Source: Hofstenia miamia (Eukaryota; Xenacoelomorpha; Acoela). From it: a DNA stretch of 64,000 bases. Location of the stretch: positions 948,504 through 1,012,503 of the forward strand of contig SCFE01000093.1 of the NCBI GenBank assembly GCA_004352715.1, written 5' to 3'. Made by a program: the position numbers and the translations under genes. The notes beneath the pieces were generated by a model that ran no database searches, was not told where the DNA came from, and saw only the letters and a list, made by a program, of their open reading frames with translations. This document shows, piece after piece, positions 55,804 to 64,000 of the stretch (its first letter is position 1; each line of letters begins with the position of its first letter).

Positions 55804-57799
55804 ATTATCTTCCTATCAACTTGGAAATAATACTTTTTAACCATTTTTTGTAATATATGCGATTATTTACAACATTGCATGTGTTAATACGCGGACATAT
55901 TTTTACGAATTACTGAAAACAAATTTATACCGTAATTTGCCTGGCAGAACACAAAATTCACCTGGAACTAGCATTATGCAGACATCTAGTATGACTTCGT
56001 CCACTTAGTGCTTGCATTATAAATAAAATAGTTCAATTTCATCTGCTGTATATATTTATATAGACGGATCAGATAAAACGGCAATGCTACGTGTCTGTCA
56101 TTATAGAATTTATTGATTCTTAAGTCAGCACAAGTATGCATCATAGCAGCAGACTTATACATCTAGAAAGTATTTGAACGAATCCTACCCTCAAAAATCG
56201 ATACTGTTTGAATGTTTGAAATATTCATTCGCTGAGAATTTATAAGAGAACAATTTTTCCAGTGTTATAATTCGAAGGAGTATATTTACATATATATATA
56301 TATATATATAATATATATATATACCTCAATATAGTTATTTTAGCTCATAATATTTAAAAAAACTTTCATCTTAGTTTATTGCTATATAGTTGAAATGTTT
56401 TGCAAAGCGAAAAAAATTTATGGAATATTTTCATTTCAACTAATATGACTTATGATTTGCATAGAGTTGCAGAAGCCGTAAGGCATGAAATGCGTATTGT
56501 AATTATGCTAAGATACCGAAGCACTATGGTGCATCTTCGTCATTCATGATAGTTTGAGTTTTCAAAGTTATTTTTAGATCTTATTGTAAATTTTTAAAAT
56601 AACCAACATTTAGTTAAAATGCGCAAATTGGAGAGTAATTTTTGGCAAGGACGCCCCGCACCTAATTGGCGTTAATGTAAATGGGCAGGGTCGGATTCAC
56701 GCCACCATAGCAGGCTTAGATGATCTTTGACTCCATATTCAAGTACAACAATTTTATGCCCTATTCCTCCAGCAACAACAACGATATAGGCCAATTCTAT
56801 ACGATCAATGAAAAAAGTTGCTTGTATAGAGCAAAAGAAACTTGTATTGTTTTCAAAATTTGAACTATTTGTGAAAATATTATTCGTTGAACATGGAAAC
56901 TAAAAATTTGAAAGTTTGCATTCAAATTTAGCACATAAATTTTCTCTTATTGTATATATTGCCTATACTTTGTAATGAAAAAATATGGATTTAGGCTCTT
57001 GCAGTCCATGTCTAGAATCTCAAAAATTTACAGAAAAAATTTCTCATCATTTATTTTCTAATTATAGTTGCGATATAAAATTATTTAATAAAATAATCAT
57101 TAGATGTGAATTGAAAGCTTCATAGCCAATTCAAGTTTTCAGTAGAAAATGCTTTATTTCTTACAATCAGAATATTGAATAACATGGTGTTTGAAATAAA
57201 CTCAATACAACAAAATTTGTGATTTTCAATCTTAAATTTTAAAACCAAGGAATTCAAATTGAAATTAAGTTGTAGAAACATTAGCTATTGAATATCGTAA
57301 TACACATTAGCCACTAGAGGATAAATTATTAGTCAAAATTTCATGTAATAGTTCTAGGGAACAGTAAATTTTATAGATGGATTTTTATCTTATCTTTAAT
57401 TGATTTTTTTCATTAGAAAATGTTTTCATATATATATATATAGTGTTAAGTAGATGGGAATTAGCTTACCTTAACTTTAGTTTGTACTAGAGCTTTCTAA
57501 ATTAAATTCTATTTAGTAAATTACAAAGTGCATGTAGCAAAGCCATGATATTTCATGGGAATTACCCAAAATACGTTGAAGAGTAAAAATATACCTGATA
57601 ACCTGAAATTACAAAACAACATTTTGAAATCGTATGCAGTGGTAAATTGCAGAGAGCTACTACGGCGTTGAATTTTTATCATTATATAATTAGATTTTAG
57701 AGAATAATGAAAAGCTTAAAAAAGCTAAAGTAATTAATCTAAACTGTCAAAGAAATACATGTAATTACAAATACAATCAATAAATACCAGAGAAAGGTG
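55804..57799. repeat. Segment paralogous to 27.2-31.0 kb
   Basis: 56,555-56,760 matches 27,265-27,430 and 57,545-57,725 matches 30,838-30,997, in the same order and orientation. (TA)n tracts occur at about 56,291-56,325 and 57,431-57,442. No gene was recognised inside. Confidence 0.5.
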
Positions 57800-58048
57800 T
57801 TAGTGTTTATCGATGCGTCGTTGTTGCCTTCTTTCTCGATATGATTTTCTTCCTTGTCTTGCAGAATTTTGCAACTTTGCCCGCATTACTTCTATTGATA
57901 TTTTTAGTAGATGTACGCGTTTATTAAGAAAGTCAGTTTGTGTCTGGTAATCCGGCCCTTGTATTGCTAAACGGCTTTCTTCTGCATCTTCTGTTTTAGA
58001 CTTTATACAAGTGCATGACAACTTCTTAAAATATTTGATAACACCCAT
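57800..58048 (-). CDS. Small basic protein with lipidation-like N terminus (82 aa), unidentified
   Basis: ATG at 58,048: MGVIKYFKKLSCTCIKSK, an acidic stretch (TEDAEESRLA), a helical middle (FLNKRVHLLKISIEVMRAKL) and an Arg-rich end (SYRERRQQRRIDKH) before TAA. Gly2 with nearby basic residues and Cys12/Cys14 resembles a myristoyl-palmitoyl membrane anchor, which is an inference only. TATATAAA lies about 40 bases upstream (58,088-58,095, minus strand) as a possible TATA box. The DNA of the 3' half is duplicated at 33,655-33,720, but a different frame is open there. It could be a real single-exon gene or a chance ORF. Confidence 0.4.
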   Translation of the reverse strand: MGVIKYFKKLSCTCIKSKTEDAEESRLAIQGPDYQTQTDFLNKRVHLLKISIEVMRAKLQNSARQGRKSYRERRQQRRIDKH

Positions 58049-58538
58049 GCTTTCAACGAAATAGATGTCGCAAAAGAGGCCACTGCATTTATATATTTGT
58101 AAATGTCATTCAATAATCATTGATTAGGCACTGATGCTCATTGAAGCATGCGCGCGTCGAGGCACTTCGGTGAAATAAGGAACTTGCAAAGAGGCTACTG
58201 CTGCCGCGAAAATTGCATCAGTTAAATTAGTTGGTTTAAATTCATTTATCTAATACTATTGCGCAGATTAAATTTGATATTTAACCGCTTCAATGATTGA
58301 TGAAAGGTACCGACGTTAGTGGAAGTGCGTGGCGAGTAGCGGTCCTAGAACAAAGTAAAGGACTACTACGGCTATCCATCTTAACACATGTCTTAGTACG
58401 GCAAGAAATACAACCGCAAGAATCAATTTATTAAATTTGTATTACAAATTTTGTAGTGATTAACATTTAAGTTAAGTCTCTTTAAAAAATCAAACGTTAA
58501 TTACTAACTTAGTAATAATTAATGGTATTGTATGTTTA

Positions 58539-58981
58539 CAGTGGCGGGTATAGGAAAAATTTTTTAGGGGAGCCCAGCGTAGAATAAAATGCAAAGTGCA
58601 TAATTGGATAGTATTAGAGAGGGCATAAAACATTGAATTTTAAATTTTCAAAATTCATCACTATGTTCCCATTCACCTCCCCCACCCTTATTTAAAAGGG
58701 TGAATGAAATACTTTTAAAATTTAAAACAATTCCTGAAAACTATTCTTATTTTAATTGAAATGAAATTTAAGGATCCATAGGAACCACTATATTGTAAAG
58801 TTTAATGAAATACATTTTACAAATACTAAATCTTTGAAAATAAACCTAAAAAACTTCCTATTCACTCAATTGGACGGTATTAGACAATTTTCTTTTGTAA
58901 CTTTTATTGTACAATTTTAATGAATTTTTCACATTTTAGAGCGGTCCGCGCCCTCTAGCATCCCGTCTGTTTCTGCCCTTG
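58539..58981. mobile_element. hAT-type MITE with perfect 8-bp TSD
   Basis: Flanked by exact TATGTTTA copies (58,531-58,538 and 58,982-58,989). Left end CAGTGGCGGGTATAGG; right end, complemented, CAAGGGCAGAAACAGACGGG, an imperfect inverted repeat. AGGGGAGCCC lies near one end and GCGGTCCGCGCCC near the other. No coding capacity. Confidence 0.75.
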
Positions 58982-58989
58982 TATGTTTA

Positions 58990-59228
58990 CACAGAATTAT
59001 ATATATATATATATATACTAAATGACATTACCACTTTAAATGATACATAAAAAATAAATAAAATTTTACAAAATATAGTGAAATTGCCAAAGTTGAGTTT
59101 CTCAAGGTTGCATGCTACTTTGAAAAGCATGAGTATGCTCTCATTCTACTTTATGTAAAGCGATTTAGAAACACGACATTTACTGCAGTCACAAAATAAA
59201 ACCCAGGAACATATGTATGTCGTTAACA
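58990..59228. other. Short gene-free interval
   Basis: Nothing but a (TA)n tract at about 58,998-59,018. Confidence 0.5.
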
Positions 59229-59582
59229 TCAGTTAGACTTAACGTAATTAGGGAAAAATTCAAATGTTTTAAATTTGAAATATTTCGGTCTTGAAAATAC
59301 GTCGATGTTAGTATTGATAATGACGAAGTTTGCTAAATGAACCACTCTGTAAAAATATTTTAATAATGATACAGACTTAATCACTTTTCGAGATTGTAAT
59401 ATTGATTTTTCATACGTACTAAAACCGGATTTCTTTGAAGTGAGTTTTATATAATCATATAGATCAATGTTGTATTTATTATTTAGTAATTTATTTAAAA
59501 ATATTAAGTCCAAATGTTGAAATTCGACGGAAATTGGTAAAATCTTAAATCGTGTTAATTTATTGTAATCTATATTTTTCAT
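59229..59582 (-). pseudogene. Probable LINE ORF2 C-terminal fragment
   Basis: An open frame of 117 codons: TRFKILPISVEFQHLDLIFL, NKLLNNKYNIDLYDYIKL, ending FEFFPNYVKSN. The pattern (basic patch, LPL-like, DL.FL.KLLN.KY, then a basic region) resembles the post-thumb C-terminus of non-LTR RTs. The RT core itself is absent, so the assignment is tentative. Confidence 0.45.
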
Positions 59583-60118
59583 ATGTATGCATATATATAA
59601 ATATATCCTCTTAAGTCATAATGTGTGCAATTGTACACATGTTTTGCTTTATGTACCGCACTTCGATAATAAAATTCATTTTTTAATATTTTAATAATCT
59701 TAAGCTTCAATTAACCTAAAAATTTACATAATTGGCATATTCAGTAATTTGTTAATCTAGATTTACAATTTTGTAGCAATCAATATTTAGTGTATACTGA
59801 AGAGGGCAATGTTCTTACATTTGATTTCATCTATAAGGAGCGTTATAAACGCCTTTAAATAAATTCACTGTTTTATGGAAAATATTTCCTTAAACTATGA
59901 CAGACTTCAAACTTATTGAATATATATACCCGTCATTTTGAAACTTACGTCACAATGTGTGCACATGAATTATTTTATTAACTACAATTATTTAATTTTT
60001 TTTTAAATATCTATTATAAGTACACAAACAATTATGCTTAACTACTACCAGAAATAATTTTTGCAATAATAATTGCATTGCAATGTCTGAATGATATATA
60101 TGTATATATACGCGGCTG
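59583..60118. other. Gene-free AT-rich interval
   Basis: No coding signal; short TA tracts near 59,588 and 60,095. Confidence 0.5.
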
Positions 60119-60555
60119 ATGATGAAAGAATTTCGCGGCATGACCGACTCAGGGACGCTATTTTCGCAACTGCTTCTAAATTTGGTTTGTCTCTTGTGCT
60201 TGAAAAGTAACCTCCCTGAGTCTCGTGCTCGTCCTGGGGAAATCTTTTTGCCATGCTGGTCTTCTGGCCGACCAGCTGCTCTAGACGTGACTGTAATTAG
60301 TTCAGCCTAAGATTGTTTTTCTTTCGAGTACTAATGCTGGTCATGCTCTGGAAGTTTCAGACAACCGAAAGCTTCCTAAATATGCAGAATCATGTTCAGC
60401 TGCTGAGATATCCTTCATACCACTATCAGTGGAAACTCTAGAAGGATGGTCACCAATTGCTATTAAAGTATTCTCTAAGATGTCTTTTATGTCTTCTGCC
60501 AGAAGTGCCTCTTGCGATCCGAATACGATTTCTACATATTTTTCCAGCAATTGTC
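60119..60555 (+). pseudogene. Retroelement-associated nuclease-like domain fragment
   Basis: Frame one (60,119-60,310): SRARPGEIFLPCWSSGRPAA then LDVTVISSA and a stop. Frame two from about 60,308: GHALEVSDNRKLPKYAESC, AAEISFIPLSVETLEGWS and IAIKVFSKM. The RP.DIF.P.W..GRPAALDVTV followed by K...Y...C......F.PL..ETLG pattern is one I know from retroelement-linked proteins in cnidarians and sponges. I infer a PD-(D/E)xK-like fold from the E..., D.TV spacing and the downstream Lys. A one-base shift separates the halves, and the amino-terminal part is missing, so this is a dead fragment. Confidence 0.6.
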
Positions 60556-62683
60556 ACTAATTTTCCAGCGGGTAAATGCTACACTTCTATTATCAAGATA
60601 TGGTGGTTCGGGTTCAAGCAATTCATGTCTAATCTGACATCTGGAACACAAACTCAACCATTATGCAAGTTTTTCAATCACCCAAAAAATAATCATTGTA
60701 ATGTTAATTTTATATGTATTGATTTTCGTTCTTTTGAAAAAAAAATTATATTTGGTGATTCTTAAATATTCTATTTTTATAATGTTAATTTTGTAAAATA
60801 GTCTCTCAAGTAAAAAATCTTTATATGTAATTGAATATCATATTAATTTATACTTGTATTTTTTTAATAAAATTAACTTAGCAAAATATTCTTTAATGTA
60901 CTCCAGATTTTCGTAAAGAATTTTTGGGGCAGCATGGTTTTAATAATTTAATTTACATATGTCAATTTAATAAAGTTTTTAAAAAATCAAATAGATTTAG
61001 TTGAAATGGAATTTTTTAATTGTAATAACTGATAATTCAACGTAGGTTCCACAAATTGTCTTTGAAGCACTAGAAGTATCAAATTACAAACTTTTTTGAT
61101 TTGCTGAGATTTCAGCTCTTACTAAATTATTATAAGTATTGATACAATTTTTTTGAATTTGTATTAATAGTAATATCCATATATGTACAATGTGTTTAAA
61201 TAATATTCTGGTGCAATGCTGTCTTGATATTTAGCATAAACTTTAACTCTGCAATTATTTTCTTAATCTGATTCAGGAATGTTTGATAAGAATGGCTTTA
61301 GATTATGTTCATCTCCATATTCTTTTATAAGTTTTAAATATTCAAGCTTTTTGGCCTTCATTATTTGAGCAAAAATTTTTTTCCATTAGTAAATAGAAGT
61401 CACCCAAATAATATATTTGAAACAGCAGTTTATTTTTAATATTGGTTTCTTATAATTACCTTACTAAATTGAAAATTCTGTAATTGTTGAAATATATTAA
61501 ATCAATATAATTTCACATTTTTTCGTCATTATAAAAATAAGTGATGCTACACAAACAGGTGTTGTTTAACCATTCTCTGCATATAACATCAGTAAATAAT
61601 TACACTAATGAAAGGATTTATTCATTGAAAATGACGTAAAATGCTAGATGTTGTTTCTAATAATCTTATTTAAAAGCAATTGGAAAGTTTCAGAAGGATT
61701 AAAACAATAGATAAAAAATTATTGACATTTATTTAATTTGAAAGAAAAGAATTTTTTAAGAAGAACCAGGAAAGGTTTTGAAACAAAACTGCTTATCAAA
61801 GTTAAACTATTGTGAAATAAAATTTCACTCTTACTTAAGGTTCGACTTCGTCCAAAACTGGAAAAAAGACATTTTTAAACTGATGCATGTCGTCTGAAGT
61901 TAATATTGAGAATGCTATTAATGCGATTTGACAACAGCTTTCTGATTTCAATACAATTTGTAATTGTATGCATACTAAAGTAGTGATTTACTAAAAGAAA
62001 AGGAGAAGTAATATTTAACTGTTCCAGAACTTTTCAATCTATATACAGTTAGTTGAAATCTTAATCCAATCACAAATTTGTCGAATGCTCCTTTTATATG
62101 ATTGATGTGTTTCTTCAATCTAAATAAAATACATATAATCATTATAAAAAAATCCAATGGTAAATATATGTGAAAATTTTACTAAAAGCACTGTTTTAAC
62201 ACTTAAAAATACTACCCATATATATATATATATACACGATCATATCCCTATATTTTTTAATCTGTATAGGGACGAATATTTAATAGGAACTTCGTAGCAA
62301 ACCGACAGGGAAGGCCCCTGCTAATTGGATTGCTATACTGATTGGCTCAATTGAACTGCTATACTTGTCTTTACTTACCATGGCATTTCATCAATTACGC
62401 AAAACTTATTATGATAAATTTCAATCGTAGAACAAAATATGGCGGCGTACTGCTAGAATTACCTCTTAGACATGTACGATGATTTGAATAGCTGAGGCAG
62501 TAAGGCAATTTTTAAAAATTTAAAGCTAATATTAATATTAGTGTGCAGAAAGTTCGCAAATTACTTTTGGTGTAAACTGCAAATTCAACGAACTCAGTTT
62601 ATCTTGTAGCATGTGCAAATGTTCAGAGTTGCCGCAGGTGCTATGCTTAGCCAGTTATACCTTCAGTTATTCCATATTACATA
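60556..62683. other. Region without a strongly supported gene
   Basis: AT-rich. Apart from the tiny candidate exon at 61,263-61,361, no coding signal was seen; ORFs near 61,975 and 60,457 lack known domains. A TA tract lies at 62,219-62,234. Confidence 0.45.
61263..61361 (-). CDS. Candidate short terminal exon, unidentified
   Basis: Minus strand: MKAKKLEYLKLIKEYGDEHN then LKPFLSNIPESD and TAA, 32 residues. Composition is helical and charged, and codon use looks coding. The frame is open about 8 codons upstream of the ATG, so it may be the last exon of a gene rather than a complete ORF. No family is recognised. Confidence 0.25.
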   Translation of the reverse strand: MKAKKLEYLKLIKEYGDEHNLKPFLSNIPESD

Positions 62684-63506
62684 CAGTATTGGCCAAAAAG
62701 ATCCGCCCACTTCATAAAATATAGAAAAATGAAAATACTGTCTAAATATCACTCGTGAAATCATTATTACAAATCGTGGTTTAAAAATATAATCTGCAAC
62801 AAAATTTATTATGACAAAAAATTATAATACTACAATACTTATACGAAAAAAACAAAGATTGTCAACAGCAAAATCAGTATTTTGTATGCATCTTTTTTGT
62901 ATTAACGACTTTAGCTATTCTAGTGATGACAATCACAGGAAAACAATGCGGGCGTACGAAGGAAAGATTATTATTTAATTGAAGCCATTCTGTTTTCCTC
63001 TCTTAAATTATTGAACAGTATTAGTTGTGCATGGAAGTACTTATCTGACAAAAATTATCTTACTAACGCATATTTTTCATGAAGAATTCCATTATCTAAT
63101 GATTATGTAAGGGAAGCTGATGAGCAATAACTTGTTAAAAGGCTTTTCTTTATGTTTACGTCATTTGTACACAAGACAATCATTTGATTAGTTATTGTGT
63201 CCAGGGGCGTCCGCAGGATTTGCTGACGTGGGGACAAAAATTTTGAAAATATTGATAAAATAGACTCTAAAAATGCATTTTACAATACTAGATTTTAAAT
63301 TTTTAATTTTTTTACGAAAATCTTTTGATTTATCCAGTCAAAATCAAATTTGGAAACCTGACGGGGGGACATTTCACCATGTCCCCCCTTGCGTACGCCA
63401 CTGATTGTGTCTAATTAAATAACATTTGTAATAAAGGTACCCTAGCCATATTTTTAAATTTTGCTCCCTAATTTAAGATGTGGGCGGATCATTTTGGCCA
63501 ATACTG
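62684..63506. mobile_element. Tc1/mariner-type MITE
   Basis: Inverted ends CAGTATTGGCCAAAAAGATC and (complement) CAGTATTGGCCAAAATGATC, about 28 bp with one mismatch through CCGCCCAC, flanked by TA on each side (62,682-62,683 and 63,507-63,508). There is no transposase ORF. A hAT MITE is nested within it at 63,202-63,403; without that the element would be about 610 bp. Confidence 0.8.
63202..63403. mobile_element. hAT-type MITE nested in the Tc1/mariner MITE
   Basis: Left end CAGGGGCGTCCGCAGG, right end GCGTACGCCACTG, flanked by perfect ATTGTGTC copies (63,194-63,201 and 63,404-63,411). Internal G- and C-runs near the right end (GGGGGGAC, GTCCCCCC) form a hairpin. Confidence 0.85.
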
Positions 63507-63895
63507 TATATGCGTTGCGAACTTGTTGTGTAATTGTGCGATTATTGTTCGGCATATTACACCCAAGAAGATGCAGTACTATCTTCTACGACAGCAACTG
63601 CAAAAAATCAAATCATTGCATTAGGCGGCCCAACCCTATTGATGTGTCCATGCAAAAGGCTTTTAATATTTCAATACAGGCCTGGATAAAATTTTGTTAA
63701 TTGGAGATGCAATAGAAATAGGTCGATAGTTAACCTTTGTACACGCGCACAATAGCGGAAAGAGTAATAGCAGCACAAATGTCAATGTTAACTAGGGCGA
63801 CCATTTGCGAATTCCGCAAAAGGGAAATTTTTTAATTAAACGTGATTGTTATGGTGTGAGAAGTTCAAAGTTTAATATATATATATATATATATA
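63507..63895. other. No gene seen
   Basis: AT-rich sequence ending in a (TA)n tract that runs into the terminal gap (63,896-64,000). The 79-codon ORF at 63,461-63,700 starts inside the MITE and has no recognisable domain. Confidence 0.5.
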
Positions 63896-64000
63896 NNNNN
63901 NNNNNNNNNNNNNNNNNNNNNNNNNNNNNNNNNNNNNNNNNNNNNNNNNNNNNNNNNNNNNNNNNNNNNNNNNNNNNNNNNNNNNNNNNNNNNNNNNNNN

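Noticed and set aside
60100-60145. Possible extra hammerhead core (CTGATGATGAAAG...)
   Set aside because: CTGATGA is present but no stem II/GAAA arrangement follows, and the site lies at the start of a coding remnant.

Overview
This is an AT-rich (roughly 30% GC by eye) stretch of an animal genome from a draft assembly. A rhodopsin-type GPCR exon, a cytosolic sulfotransferase, GT-AG split exons and the mix of Penelope, non-LTR, hAT and Tc1/mariner elements point to a metazoan, probably an invertebrate. The sequence does not fix the phylum. The window is mostly transposon wreckage with few host genes.

Layout. 1-6.95 kb: stacked non-LTR (LINE) fragments of three families, two small foldback elements sharing a 20-bp terminal inverted repeat, and a duplicated 320-bp block. 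7-11 kb: a Penelope-like (PLE) remnant, a hammerhead-like RNA motif and diverged inverted repeats. 11.1-15.6 kb: two minus-strand LINEs, one split by a 2.26-kb mariner-type transposon whose long inverted repeats carry a 21-bp subterminal array. 17.26-18.97 kb: a two-exon gene for a 79-residue coiled-coil protein, with a PLE tail in its intron. 20-27 kb: a LINE fragment, a hAT MITE, and a minus-strand PLE interrupted by a 491-bp hAT MITE and a 1.83-kb hAT transposon, followed head-to-head by a second PLE copy. 27.3-33.7 kb: LINEs dropped into a segment paralogous to 56.5-58.0 kb. 35.5-40.6 kb: a misassembled interval whose middle contig looks inverted. 41-46 kb: a candidate exon, an LTR-element gag remnant and repeats. 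46.57-48.08 kb: a sulfotransferase gene, apparently duplicated by an assembly artefact. 49.8-58 kb: a candidate terminal exon, a Ty3/gypsy-like integrase remnant, the last exon of a GPCR and a small ORF with a lipidation-like N terminus. 58.5-63.9 kb: three short non-autonomous DNA transposons (one nested in another), a LINE tail, a retroelement-associated nuclease-like domain, then a gap.

The host loci (coiled-coil gene, sulfotransferase, GPCR, small ORFs) show no shared pathway. The most interesting signals are a covarying hammerhead-ribozyme-like motif at the 3' ends of PLE copies, the mariner element with subterminal 21-bp repeats, precise nested insertions whose removal rejoins the host element's reading frame, and assembly errors that can be diagnosed from the sequence itself.
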